In this document: positions 1 to 8,676 of the stretch, piece after piece | Position numbering within the stretch: position 1 is the first letter of the stretch | Layout of the letters: every line of letters starts with the position of its first letter | Source of the DNA: Chachezhania sediminis | GTDB lineage: Bacteria; Pseudomonadota; Alphaproteobacteria; Rhodobacterales; Rhodobacteraceae | DNA: 64,000 nucleotides | Reading direction: 5' to 3' | Assembly: GCF_009765275.1 (NCBI RefSeq) | Contig: NZ_VOPH01000004.1 | Span: 62,001-126,000, forward strand | Notes under the pieces: model-generated | Databases searched by the model: none | The model's input: the letters and a program-made list of their open reading frames with translations, nothing else | What the model was told of the DNA's origin: nothing | Translations under genes and position numbers: made by a program

Positions 1-183
1 GTGTCGGGCATCGAATGCGCAGGCAGCTGGGACCCGGCGGCGATCCTGCTGGCGGGGCCTGCGAAGGTACGCGACCTTCTGGTCGAAGGCCGCCGCGTGG
101 TCGAGAATGGCCGGCTGATCACGGTGGATCCGGTCCAGGTCGCGTCCCGCCAGCGGGCCGCGGTCAACCGGCTGCGGGGGTAG
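1..183 (+). CDS. 8-oxoguanine deaminase-like amidohydrolase, C-terminal fragment
   Basis: Only the last 60 residues are inside the window; the gene begins upstream. The pattern RDLLVEGRRVVENGRL followed by a run ending in RQRAAVNRL is the usual tail of cytosine/8-oxoguanine deaminase-type amidohydrolases, where the chain returns to the small beta-sandwich domain. No metal ligand lies in this part, so the substrate cannot be read here. The gene converges on a guanine deaminase gene, which supports a purine salvage or catabolism role. The closest match I recall is 8-oxoguanine deaminase; other amidohydrolases with the same tail remain possible. Confidence 0.6.
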   Translation: MSGIECAGSWDPAAILLAGPAKVRDLLVEGRRVVENGRLITVDPVQVASRQRAAVNRLRG

Positions 184-543
184 AGCGGGGTTTGTCCCGC
201 CGTCCTGCCCCGCCGTTCGGAGCGGTGACAATGGCCTGGCCGTTGCACCGGGAACGGCAGGTGCAAGGCGCCACCCCGAGGATCAGCCTGACTTCCACGC
301 CCGAAGACCGGGATTGGCAACCGGGGACGGCGGTGTGAACCCCGCCCTGTGCGGCTTGGATCTTGTGCCTGTGCGGATCCGTTCCGACGGGAGGGAGAGG
401 GCGGACCGCCTCCGGCGGGAGTATTTGCGAAAGAGAAGAACAGGGGGGCGGGACAGGTCTGGGTACGCCCGGTGCCTTGAGGCGCAGGGCGCCGCTGCGG
501 CGGTAGGGTGCATGGTCCCCACGCACCGTGACCTGACCGGAAG
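184..543. other. Gene-free stretch between convergent purine deaminases
   Basis: About 360 bases between two convergent stop codons hold no credible gene. The only recognisable item is a GC-rich motif at about 405-453 (GCCTCCGGCGGGAGTATTT, then an AAGAGAAGAA run and GGGGGGCGGG). It resembles the element at about 57617-57690 and is listed separately. Confidence 0.6.
405..453 (+). repeat. Intergenic GTATTT-type repeat, copy 1
   Basis: Order of parts: CCTCCGGCGGGAGTATTTGC, an AAGAGAAGAA run, then GGGGGGCGGG. The copy near 57650 reads CCCCCGGAGGTATTTTGGA, an AGAGAAGAAG run, then GGGGGCGGG. Order and spacing match although the bases are only partly identical. From memory such elements are common between genes in Rhodobacteraceae; their function is unknown to me. 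Confidence 0.45.
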
Positions 544-1839
544 TCACCCTTCGAAGACCTGCCGGCGCCCGCCGATCCAGACTTCGCTGATTGCGCGGTC
601 GTCGCCCATCATGATCGTCGGGAAGACGGCTTCCCAAAGGTCCTGTGCGCGGTCCGAGCGTTGCGCGATGGCGGGGGTGGAGGCGAGGTCCAGGACGACG
701 ATGTCGGCTTCGGCCCCTTCGGCCAGGTTGCCGATGGTGCCGCCCAGGCGCAGCGCCTCGGCAGAGCCCACCGTCGCCAGCCACAGGAGTTGCGCCGCAT
801 GAAGCGGCGTGCCGCGGAGCTGACCGACCTCATAAGCCGCGGCCATTGTCCTGAGCATCGAGAAGGACGAGCCGCCGCCAGTATCGGTGGCCAGGCCCAC
901 GGTCTGGCCTGCGGCCTTCAGCCCGGCCATGTCGAACAGGCCCGAACCGATGAAGGTATTCGAGGTGGGACAATGGACCACGGCTGCGCCGACCTCTCGC
1001 AACCGGTCGCGTTCGCGGTCTTCCAGGTGGATCGCGTGACCAAAGAGCCCGCCGGGTCGCAGCAGCCCGAACTGTTCATAGGTATCGAGGTAATCCCGGG
1101 CCTTGGGGTAAAGGCCCCTGACCCATTCGATCTCGTCCGTCTGCTCGCTCAGATGCGTCTGCATCGGGCAGTCGGGATGGGCGGCCCAGAGGGCGCCGAG
1201 CGCTTCCAGCTGTTCCGGCGTGGAGGTGGGCGAAAAGCGCGGCGTCACGGCATAGACCAGACGGTCCAGCCCATGCCAGCGTTCCAGCAGGGCCAGGCTG
1301 TCGTCATAGGCCGACTGCGCCGTGTCCCGCAGGCCGTCCGGCGCATTGCGGTCCATGCAGGTCTTGCCTGCGACGACACGCTGGCCGCGGGCCTGTGCCT
1401 CGGCGAAATAGGCGTCGACGCTTTCGGGATGGATCGTGCAGAAGGTGCAGATCGTGGTCGTGCCGTTCCTTGCCGTCAGGTCCAGGTGGAGCGCGGCGAT
1501 GCCGGCGGCATAGGCCGGGTCGCCGAACCGCATTTCTTCCGGGAAGGTATAGCTGTTCAGCCAGTCGATCAGCCGCTTGCCCCAACTGGCGATGATCCCG
1601 GTCTGGGGATAATGGGCATGCGCGTCGATGAAGCCTGCCATCACCAGCTTCTGCCCGTGATCGACCTGCGCCGCACCGGGAAAGCGCGCCGTCAGCGCAT
1701 CCAGCGCGCCCAGGGCGGCGATCCGGCCGCCGGTCACCGCCACGGCCTCGTCCAGCTGTACCGCCGCCTCGACCGGCATCGCGAAGGGGGAACCCGAAAA
1801 GGACAGCACCCGGCCGCTGATGATGGTTGTCTCGTTCAC
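544..1839 (-). CDS. guaD: Guanine deaminase
   Basis: Converts guanine to xanthine and ammonia (purine catabolism, cytosol, Zn-dependent amidohydrolase). The protein is 431 residues, close to E. coli GuaD. Visible signatures are the PGFIDxHxH-like segment MAGFIDAHAHYPQTG near residue 60, a downstream QTHLSEQ segment, GHAIHL and a TDTGGG aspartate loop, which together supply the metal ligands. The GTG start at 1839 is chosen because the homologous N-terminus (NETTIISGRVLSF) begins there and an AAAGG lies upstream; the open frame continues further but into unrelated sequence. It faces the 8-oxoguanine deaminase-like gene, so a purine cluster is likely. Confidence 0.9.
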   Translation of the reverse strand: MNETTIISGRVLSFSGSPFAMPVEAAVQLDEAVAVTGGRIAALGALDALTARFPGAAQVDHGQKLVMAGFIDAHAHYPQTGIIASWGKRLIDWLNSYTFPEEMRFGDPAYAAGIAALHLDLTARNGTTTICTFCTIHPESVDAYFAEAQARGQRVVAGKTCMDRNAPDGLRDTAQSAYDDSLALLERWHGLDRLVYAVTPRFSPTSTPEQLEALGALWAAHPDCPMQTHLSEQTDEIEWVRGLYPKARDYLDTYEQFGLLRPGGLFGHAIHLEDRERDRLREVGAAVVHCPTSNTFIGSGLFDMAGLKAAGQTVGLATDTGGGSSFSMLRTMAAAYEVGQLRGTPLHAAQLLWLATVGSAEALRLGGTIGNLAEGAEADIVVLDLASTPAIAQRSDRAQDLWEAVFPTIMMGDDRAISEVWIGGRRQVFEG

Positions 1840-2001
1840 GTGCGCACTACCTTTTCTCTGGAACCCGCGCACGATAGGCCGTAGCCCGCGACCGGTAAAC
1901 GCACCGATTGTCATTGTTTTGCATATGCTGTTTTCCCTAGGGTGCCGGCAATTCCGGCGCGGGCAGGCACACAGACGGATCCAGGAACGAAAGGGCAGGC
2001 G

Positions 2002-3393
2002 ATGACGGATACTCCGGACCCCGAAACCGACGAATACCTGGGCGAAAGCGGCTATGCGCTGGACCCCCGGCGCACGGCGGCGATTCTGCTGGCGGTCGAC
2101 AACGGGGACCGGCCGAAGCTGCTGGAGCTCTTGGAGCCGCTGCACGCCGCCGATATTGCCGACTTCCTGGAACAGACCACGCCCGGCGAACGCGCGCGGC
2201 TGATCGAGCTTCTGGGCGACGAGTTCGACGGCGACATCCTGTCGGAACTGGACGAGGGGATCCGGGAAGAGGTGATCGGCCTTCTGACGCCGACCGTCCT
2301 GGCCGAGGCCGTGCGCGAGCTGGACAGCGACGATGTCGTCGACCTGGTCGAGGACCTGTCGGAAAGCGATCAGGCCGCCATTCTGGACGCGCTGGAAGAC
2401 AGCGACCGGATCGCGGTGCAGCAGTCGCTGTCCTATCCCGAATATTCCGCCGGCCGCCTGATGCAGCGCGAGGTGGTGATGGCCCCGGACCACTGGACCG
2501 TTGGCCAGGCAATAGACTTCATGCGCGCGTCCGAAGAGCTGCCGGACCAGTTCTATCACGTCGTGCTGGTCGACCCCCGGATGCACCCGGTGGCCAATGT
2601 CACTCTGGGCCGGATCATGAGCGCGCGGCGCGACGTGAAGCTGGCCGACATTGCCGAGGAGATGTTCCAGACGATCCCCGTCACGGAATACGAGGGCGAG
2701 GTCGCCTATGCCTTCAACCAGTATCACCTGATCTCGGCCCCCGTGGTGGACGCCGAAGGGCGGCTGGTGGGCGTGATCACCATCGACGACGCCATGGCCG
2801 TCCTGGACGAGGAGCACGAGGAGGACATCCTGCGCCTGGCCGGTGTCGGCGGCGACGGGTCCCTGTCGGAAGGGGTGCTGGAAACGTCGAAGACCCGCGT
2901 GCCCTGGCTGGCGGTGAACCTATGTTCGGCGATGCTGGCAGCGGCCGTGATCTCGATCTTCGAAGAGGCGATCGGTGCCATGGTGGCGCTGGCCGTGCTG
3001 ATGCCGATCGTGGCGTCCATGGGGGGCAATGCCGGGACCCAGACGCTGACCGTGGCGGTGCGTGCGCTGGCGACGAAGGACCTGACCGGATCGAACGTGC
3101 TGCGCGTCATCCGGCGCGAGGCGCTGGTGGGTCTTCTGAACGGCCTGGTCTTCGCGACCGTGCTGGGCCTTGTCGGTGCGCTTCTTTTCGGCCGGCCGAT
3201 GCTGGGGGTGGTCATCGCCTCGGCCCTGATCATAAACATGATCGTGGCGGGGCTGGCGGGAACCGTGGTGCCGGTCCTGCTGGAACGGTTCGGTGCCGAC
3301 CCGGCCGTGGCCTCGGGCACCTTCGTGACGACGACGACGGATCTGGTCGGCTTCTTCTCGTTCCTGGGCCTGGCCTCGGTGGTGCTGCTGTGA
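2002..3393 (+). CDS. mgtE: Magnesium transporter MgtE
   Basis: Inner-membrane Mg2+ channel of 463 residues. Order of parts: an acidic superhelical N domain (about 30-135), a CBS pair (about 145-270, with ISAPVVDAEGRLVGVITIDD marking the second CBS) and about five membrane segments from residue 300. The conserved pore segment contains GGNAGTQTLTVAVRAL. In known MgtE proteins the N and CBS domains close the pore when Mg2+ is abundant. ATG 2002 is preferred over the upstream in-frame codon because the family N-terminus starts there. The stop overlaps the next gene's GTG, so the two are probably co-transcribed. Confidence 0.92.
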   Translation: MTDTPDPETDEYLGESGYALDPRRTAAILLAVDNGDRPKLLELLEPLHAADIADFLEQTTPGERARLIELLGDEFDGDILSELDEGIREEVIGLLTPTVLAEAVRELDSDDVVDLVEDLSESDQAAILDALEDSDRIAVQQSLSYPEYSAGRLMQREVVMAPDHWTVGQAIDFMRASEELPDQFYHVVLVDPRMHPVANVTLGRIMSARRDVKLADIAEEMFQTIPVTEYEGEVAYAFNQYHLISAPVVDAEGRLVGVITIDDAMAVLDEEHEEDILRLAGVGGDGSLSEGVLETSKTRVPWLAVNLCSAMLAAAVISIFEEAIGAMVALAVLMPIVASMGGNAGTQTLTVAVRALATKDLTGSNVLRVIRREALVGLLNGLVFATVLGLVGALLFGRPMLGVVIASALIINMIVAGLAGTVVPVLLERFGADPAVASGTFVTTTTDLVGFFSFLGLASVVLL

Positions 3394-3938
3394 CCCTGGG
3401 CGAGGCGAAGGCGGCCGCCCGCAAGGCGGCCTTCGCCCGGCGGAAGGCGGCGTTCGAGGCACAGACAGGTGCTGTGTCGGCGCTGTTGTCGCAGGTGCTG
3501 TCAGAGTTCGCCGATCGCCCGCTGGCCGGCTACCTGCCGATCCGGTCCGAAATCGATCCGCGCCCGGCGATGGCGGCCCATGCAGGCCCGGTCGCCGTGC
3601 CCGTGATCAAAGGCAACGGGCGGCCCTTGCGTTTCAGCCGCTGGTCCGCCGACGGAGCGTTGGTCGACGGCCCTTTCGGTGCGCAGGTCCCGGCCGTGGA
3701 CGACTGGATCGTTCCGGAGGTCCTGATCGTGCCGCTGGTGGCCTTCGACGCCACGGGCAATCGGCTGGGCTATGGCGGCGGCTTCTATGACCGCACGCTG
3801 GAGGCGCTGCGAGCTGGGGGCCCCGCGCTGGCCATCGGCTTTGCCTTCGATGCCCAGGAGGCTGAGACCCTGCCACTGGAACCCACGGACCAGCCCCTGG
3901 ACATGATCGTGACCGAAAGCCGGGTGCTGCGGCCGTAG
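3390..3938 (+). CDS. 5-formyltetrahydrofolate cyclo-ligase
   Basis: ATP-dependent conversion of 5-formyl-THF to 5,10-methenyl-THF in folate one-carbon metabolism. The 182-residue length is normal. Diagnostic motifs are the substrate-loop segment YLPIRSEIDPR and the C-terminal GYGGGFYDRTL, the family signature that binds ATP phosphates. The GTG start shares a GTGA overlap with the mgtE stop, implying translational coupling. A strong stem-loop follows seven bases after the stop, so this is probably the end of the transcript. Confidence 0.92.
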   Translation: MTLGEAKAAARKAAFARRKAAFEAQTGAVSALLSQVLSEFADRPLAGYLPIRSEIDPRPAMAAHAGPVAVPVIKGNGRPLRFSRWSADGALVDGPFGAQVPAVDDWIVPEVLIVPLVAFDATGNRLGYGGGFYDRTLEALRAGGPALAIGFAFDAQEAETLPLEPTDQPLDMIVTESRVLRP

Positions 3939-3944
3939 GTAGGC

Positions 3945-3994
3945 TGCGTGCTCTGCCCGCACCATGACCGCCAGCGGTGCGGGCAGGGCACGCA
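3945..3994 (+). terminator. 19-bp stem-loop after the mgtE/cyclo-ligase pair
   Basis: Left arm 3945-3963 and right arm 3976-3994 are complementary over 19 pairs with a single G:U, enclosing a 12-base loop. There is no T run after it, so intrinsic termination would be atypical; it may instead protect the 3' end or act together with Rho. Confidence 0.55.
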
Positions 3995-4138
3995 CCCCAA
4001 GGGAGCCATGGATGCCGGGATTGCGGGCAGATGCGGCATTTCGGGCCGGTTGCCGAATTGACGCCCCTTCTTTGCCGCACCGTTACAGGCCTATGCTGCA
4101 ATCGCGGCAATCGACGCCGCGATTTGGAGGTTCCTCTT

Positions 4139-4903
4139 GTGTTCGACCTGACCGGAAAGACCGCGCTTGTCGTGGGCATCGCCAACCAGCAGTCCATTGC
4201 CTATGGGTGCGCCAAGGCGCTGAAGGTGCAGGGGGCGCGGCTGGCAGTCACCTATCTGAACGAGAAGGCGGAACCCCATGTGCGCCCGCTGGCCGAGGAA
4301 CTGGAGGCCGAGATCATCGCCCCCTTCGACGTCCGCAGCCCCGGGCAGGAGGAGGCGCTGTTCGACCAGATCGCGTCCCGCTTCGGGCGGCTCGACACGC
4401 TTTTGCATTCCATCGCCTTCGCGCCCAGGGACGACCTGCACGGCCGGGTGGTGGACTGTTCTGCCGAGGGGTTCGCGCAGGCCATGGATATCTCTGTCCA
4501 TTCCTTCCTGCGGCTGATCCGGCGGTCGGAACCCCTGATGCGTGACGGGGGGTCCTGCATGACCGTGTCCTTCCAGGGCGCGGCCCGGGTCGAACTGGGC
4601 TACAACATGATGGGCCCGGTGAAGGCCGCGCTGGAAGCGGCGGTGCGGTACACCGCGGCAGAGCTGGGCCCCAAGGGCATCCGGGTCAACGCGCTGTCGC
4701 CCGGGCCACTTCGAACACGCGCGGCCTCGGGGCTTGCAGCCTTCGACGAACTGCTCGACGCCGCGGCGGCACGGGCACCCACCCATCACCTTGCCACCAT
4801 CGAGGATTGCGGCGCCTATGCCGTGTTCCTGGCAAGCCCGGAGGCTGCCAACATCACCGGTGGCGTTCACATGATCGACGGGGGCTACGGAATCGTCGCC
4901 TGA
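4139..4903 (+). CDS. FabI-like enoyl-ACP reductase / SDR oxidoreductase (variant)
   Basis: A 254-residue member of the FabI branch of short-chain dehydrogenases, expected to use NAD(P)H to reduce enoyl-ACP. The N-terminus VVGIANQQSIAYGCAKAL is the FabI-type nucleotide-binding loop and GYNMMGPVKAALEA gives the YxxMxxxK active site. The residue matching E. coli Tyr146 (SYLGAE) is Phe here (SFQGAA), and the C-terminal substrate loop differs from classical FabI, so this may be a second FabI-like paralogue with another substrate. The GTG start at 4139 is set by a GGAGG eight bases upstream. It converges on the AEC transporter gene. Confidence 0.75.
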   Translation: MFDLTGKTALVVGIANQQSIAYGCAKALKVQGARLAVTYLNEKAEPHVRPLAEELEAEIIAPFDVRSPGQEEALFDQIASRFGRLDTLLHSIAFAPRDDLHGRVVDCSAEGFAQAMDISVHSFLRLIRRSEPLMRDGGSCMTVSFQGAARVELGYNMMGPVKAALEAAVRYTAAELGPKGIRVNALSPGPLRTRAASGLAAFDELLDAAAARAPTHHLATIEDCGAYAVFLASPEAANITGGVHMIDGGYGIVA

Positions 4904-4939
4904 CGCCCGGTGGCCGCTGCCGCAAGACCGCGCGCGGGC

Positions 4940-5872
4940 TCAGCCACCCAGTATGGCGATCCAGAACCAGGCGGTGAAGATGGTGGCGCCGGTGGCGATC
5001 AGGACAGAGGACGCGGCCACACGTTGGCCGCGGGCATACATCGCGGCGAACAGGTAGGCGTTGAAGCCCGGCGCCATGCCGGCATTCAGCACGCCGGACC
5101 GGAACAGGTCCTGCGGCAGATGCGTCAGCGACCCAAGCAGGTAGACCAGCGCGGGGTGCAGCATCAGCGAACAGAAGCAGATGAAGGCGACCGTCCGCAG
5201 GTCGCCTTCCAGCTTGTAGCGGACAAGGATGCCCCCCAGCGCGAAGAGCGCGCCGGGCAGGGCGGCAGAGGCCACCAGTTGCAGGCCGTCGGTGAAGGCT
5301 ACGGGCAGATGCAGGCCCGTCAGGTTTGCCGCAAAGCCCAGCACGATCCCGATGATCAGCGTGTTGGAAAACATCGCCTTCAGGATGCCCAGCACCATGC
5401 CCGGCCCGCCCTTGCCGCGGTTGCGCACGATTTCCATCGCAGTGATGCCGACGCCGTAGCAGAAGGGCGAATGGAAGGCGATGATGGCATAGTTGCCGAC
5501 CAGGTTGTCCGGCCCGAAGGCGCGTTCCGTGATCGGCAGGCCCAGAAGGACCGAGTTCGAGAAGAGACAGCAGAACCCGATGGCGACGCTGTCTTCCCAC
5601 GGGCGGTTGAACAGCACCCGGGCGCCGATCAGGCCCACGAAGAAACAGATGGTCGCCCCGGTATAGAAGCTGAACAGCAGCGCGGGGTTGAAACTGGTCG
5701 ACAGGTCGAGGTTCGAGATCGCAAGGAACAGCAGGCAGGGGATACCGAAGCCCTGCGTGAACTTCATGATCCCGTCGATATGGGTTTCGCTCAGGAACCG
5801 GCTGCGGGCGACCGCATAGCCAAGGCCGATCACGACGAAGACCGGCAGGATGACGTCGATCAGGGCCTGCAT
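4940..5872 (-). CDS. AEC-family (auxin efflux carrier-like) transporter
   Basis: A 310-residue inner-membrane permease with about ten hydrophobic segments. Family features are the N-terminal LPVFVVIGLGYAVARS helix, a first repeat ending FSNSVLLGLPITERAFG, and a second half containing PALVYLLG. In AEC proteins the two five-helix halves form an inverted repeat that moves organic acids or small hydrophobic anions; the substrate here is unknown. The stop at 4940 lies 36 bases from the convergent FabI-like gene. It may follow the MBL gene (start 6685, stop 5885) on the same strand, 12 bases apart, so it could be the last gene of that operon. Confidence 0.85.
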   Translation of the reverse strand: MQALIDVILPVFVVIGLGYAVARSRFLSETHIDGIMKFTQGFGIPCLLFLAISNLDLSTSFNPALLFSFYTGATICFFVGLIGARVLFNRPWEDSVAIGFCCLFSNSVLLGLPITERAFGPDNLVGNYAIIAFHSPFCYGVGITAMEIVRNRGKGGPGMVLGILKAMFSNTLIIGIVLGFAANLTGLHLPVAFTDGLQLVASAALPGALFALGGILVRYKLEGDLRTVAFICFCSLMLHPALVYLLGSLTHLPQDLFRSGVLNAGMAPGFNAYLFAAMYARGQRVAASSVLIATGATIFTAWFWIAILGG

Positions 5873-5884
5873 GGGCCGCAGATC

Positions 5885-6685
5885 TTAGATGTCGGCATCG
5901 ATGACCATTCCGTCAAAGGCCGCCGTGACATGATCGGGCGTGTCGCGGATCACCGCCTCGTAGTCCATGTCGATATGCATGTTGGTCAGGATCGCCCGGC
6001 GCGGCTGTGCCCGCGCGATCCATTCCAGCGCCATGTCCAGATGCGCGTGGGTCGGATGCGGCGTGCGGCGCAGGGCGTCGACGATCCAGACGTCCAGGTC
6101 CCGAAGCTCGTCCCAGGCCGGGTCATAGATTTCGACCGCGTCCGGCAGATAGGCCAGCCCGCCGATGCGGAAGCCCAGGGCGTCGATGCTGCCATGGCCC
6201 ACCTTGAAGGGACGCAGCGGAATCGGGCCGCCGGGGCCGTCGATCTCGAACGGGCCCTTGATCGTGTGCAGGTTCAGGATCGGCGGATAGGGGGATCCTT
6301 CGGGCTGCACGAAGGCATAGCCGAAGCGTGACAGCAGGTCGTTCTGGGTATCGCCATCGGCCCAGACGGGCAGACGCTTGCGCATGTTGAAGACGATCAT
6401 CCGCAGATCGTCGATGCCGTGGACATGATCGGCATGGGCATGGGTATAGACGACGCCGTCCAGCCGGCCCGTGCCCGTGGCCAGAAGCTGGTGCCGCATG
6501 TCCGGGCCAGTGTCGATCAGGACGGTGGTCGTGCCATTTGCGCCGATCCGTTCGACCAGCATGGCACAGCGGCTGCGGACGTTCTTTGGGTTCTCCGGAT
6601 CGCAGTCGCCCCAGACGCCGCCCAGCCGGGGCACCCCGCCAGAGGACCCGCAGCCCAGGATGGTAAAGCGCAACCGGTCGCTCAT
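5885..6685 (-). CDS. MBL-fold metallohydrolase (PhnP-like phosphodiesterase family)
   Basis: A 266-residue metallo-beta-lactamase-fold hydrolase. The metal motif THAHADHVHGIDDLR, the opening ILGCGSSGGVPR and a C-terminal THAHLD segment fit the PhnP/cyclic phosphodiesterase branch rather than beta-lactamases. Known relatives hydrolyse 1,2-cyclic phosphoribosyl or similar phosphodiesters; no phn genes are nearby, so the substrate is open. It overlaps tatD by four bases (ATGA), matching the tmk-holB-tatD-MBL order familiar from Rhodobacteraceae. Confidence 0.85.
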   Translation of the reverse strand: MSDRLRFTILGCGSSGGVPRLGGVWGDCDPENPKNVRSRCAMLVERIGANGTTTVLIDTGPDMRHQLLATGTGRLDGVVYTHAHADHVHGIDDLRMIVFNMRKRLPVWADGDTQNDLLSRFGYAFVQPEGSPYPPILNLHTIKGPFEIDGPGGPIPLRPFKVGHGSIDALGFRIGGLAYLPDAVEIYDPAWDELRDLDVWIVDALRRTPHPTHAHLDMALEWIARAQPRRAILTNMHIDMDYEAVIRDTPDHVTAAFDGMVIDADI

Positions 6686-7530
6686 GCCGCGGCCCCGTAG
6701 GCTGCGACCTTCGAGAAGAGGCGGTCGAAATTTTCCTGCGTCTGGGCGGCGAAGGCGGGATAGTCCATGCCGAAGGTCTCGGCGCCCACCTTGGCGGTCA
6801 GGGCGGTATAGGCCGGTTCGTTCCGCTTGCCGCGATGGGGCGGCGGCGCAAGATAGGGGCTGTCGGTTTCGACAAGGATCCGGTCGACGGGGGCCGAGGC
6901 AAAGATCTCGCGCACCTCCTTGGAACGCGGGAAGGCCGCGATGCCCGACATGGACAGGTAAAAGCCCAGGTCCAGCGCTGCCCGCGCCAGTTCGGGGCCC
7001 GAGCTGAAGCAGTGCATGACGCAGTTGTAGGCGCCGCCGTTGCGGTATTCGTCGGCCAGGATCGCCGCCATGTCTTCGTCCGCGTCGCGGGAATGGATGA
7101 TCAGCGGCAGCCCGGTTTCCCGCGCCGCCGTGATGTGGGTGCGCAGCGAGACCTTCTGAATCTCGGCGCTTTCGGCGGTGTAATGGTAATCAAGGCCCGT
7201 CTCGCCGATGCCCACGAATTTCGGGTGCGCGTTCAGGCCCACCAGCGTGTCGACCGTGGTCAGCGGCTGTTCATGCGCGCTCATCGGGTGGATGCCGGCG
7301 GCATAGAAGACCGGGTCGTGGGCCTCGGCAATGGCGCGGACCTTGGGTTCGCGGTCCAGCTTGGTGCAGATCGTGACCATGCGCGTGACGCCCGCATCCA
7401 GGGCACGGGCCACCACATCGCCCAGTTCGCCGTCGAAATCCGGGAAATCCAGGTGGCAGTGGCTGTCGGTGATCTGGGGCACCGGGGTCCCGGCAGATGT
7501 GTCTGTTTGGGAAATCGGTGACTGGGACAT
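6682..7530 (-). CDS. tatD: TatD-family metal-dependent hydrolase / DNase
   Basis: A 282-residue TIM-barrel hydrolase. Metal-binding motifs are ITDSHCHLDF (near residue 20), GETGLDYHY (about residue 110), IIHSRDADED, VMHCFSSG and ILVETDSPYLAP, all in the usual order. TatD proteins act as 3'-5' exonucleases in DNA repair or as D-aminoacyl-tRNA deacylase-like enzymes; the exact activity is unresolved. It sits between holB and the MBL gene and overlaps the latter by ATGA. Confidence 0.92.
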   Translation of the reverse strand: MSQSPISQTDTSAGTPVPQITDSHCHLDFPDFDGELGDVVARALDAGVTRMVTICTKLDREPKVRAIAEAHDPVFYAAGIHPMSAHEQPLTTVDTLVGLNAHPKFVGIGETGLDYHYTAESAEIQKVSLRTHITAARETGLPLIIHSRDADEDMAAILADEYRNGGAYNCVMHCFSSGPELARAALDLGFYLSMSGIAAFPRSKEVREIFASAPVDRILVETDSPYLAPPPHRGKRNEPAYTALTAKVGAETFGMDYPAFAAQTQENFDRLFSKVAAYGAAA

Positions 7531-7547
7531 TTCGCTTTGCGGATCGT

Positions 7548-8666
7548 TTACTCGGCAGCCGTCTGCTGTAACTGGAAGACCGTATCTAGGACTAGGGCCG
7601 CAGGGTCAAGATTGACCGCCCTTCCATGGCGGGCCCGGGCCGAAATCGCCGCAGCCGCAGCGGCCCAGCTTTGCCCTTTTGCGGGCGATGGCGCGAGCTT
7701 TGCCAACAATTGCGCCTCTCCCGGGCTGGCCTCGGGGCGCGGGGGTTCGCCCATGGCCCCGGTGCGGGCCAGCCGCGCCATGGCGATGTCCAGAAGGTCC
7801 AGCAGCAGGTCGAACTTTGCCCCCGCATCCCGCGCCGCGGCCATTTCTGCCAGCGCCAGAGCGCGTTGTCGGTCGAGCGAGGGGAGGGAGCCCAGAACCT
7901 CCATCAGCCGCGCGTAAAGCTCCAGCCCGCCGCCCGCCAGAAGGTCCAGCGCGGTGCCGGCGGACCCGCCGGCCAGGGCGGCCAGGGCCCCCGGGTCGCG
8001 CGGCATCTCGGCGCTCGCCTGTTCCAGGGCTGCGGCAAGGTTGTCGGGCGACAAAGGTTTGAGCCGCAGCGTCCGGCAGCGCGATCGGATCGTGGGCAAC
8101 AGGCGCGAGGGCTGGTGCGCGATCAAGAGCAGGGTCGACCGTTTCGGCGGTTCCTCCAGCATCTTCAGAAGCGCGTTGGCGGCGCTGTCGTTCATCTCGT
8201 CCGCTGCATCGACGATCACGACCCGGTGCCCGCCATCCGCGGAACTGAGCCCGAAGAAGCGCGACAGTTTCCGCACGTCGTCCACCACGATCCGGTCACG
8301 CAGCCGGCCGGTGTCGGACAGCGTTCTGGTGATCGAGGTCACGCCCGGTTCCGCGCCCGCCAGCATCCGCCGCGCGACCGGATTTTCGGGCGGAATGTCC
8401 AGGCTTTGCGGCGGGGGCGGCGCAGCGAACAGGCCGTCATCCTGGGCCGGGGGCGTGGCGACCAGGAAGCGGGCGATGCGCCAGGCCAGCGTCGCCTTGC
8501 CAATGCCCTTCGGGCCCGTGATCAGCCAGGCATGGTGCATCCGGCCGGACTGGAACGCATCCAGGAACGCCGCTTCGGCCGCGTCCTGTCCAAAAAGACG
8601 AAGCGTTTCCCGCGGATGGGGCGCGCCCGGAACGCGGTCTGGGCCGGTATCGGTATCGTCGCTCAT
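7548..8666 (-). CDS. holB: DNA polymerase III subunit delta'
   Basis: Clamp-loader subunit of 372 residues. It has a P-loop WLITGPKGIGKATLAWRIA near residue 50, a DDVRKL segment, the sensor-like VVIVDAADEMN and the NALLKMLEEPP motif shared by delta' and gamma/tau. Delta' acts as the rigid stator of the loader. It lies ten bases downstream of tmk, the classical tmk-holB pairing. Confidence 0.92.
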   Translation of the reverse strand: MSDDTDTGPDRVPGAPHPRETLRLFGQDAAEAAFLDAFQSGRMHHAWLITGPKGIGKATLAWRIARFLVATPPAQDDGLFAAPPPPQSLDIPPENPVARRMLAGAEPGVTSITRTLSDTGRLRDRIVVDDVRKLSRFFGLSSADGGHRVVIVDAADEMNDSAANALLKMLEEPPKRSTLLLIAHQPSRLLPTIRSRCRTLRLKPLSPDNLAAALEQASAEMPRDPGALAALAGGSAGTALDLLAGGGLELYARLMEVLGSLPSLDRQRALALAEMAAARDAGAKFDLLLDLLDIAMARLARTGAMGEPPRPEASPGEAQLLAKLAPSPAKGQSWAAAAAAISARARHGRAVNLDPAALVLDTVFQLQQTAAE

Positions 8667-8676
8667 GCCGGGGCCT

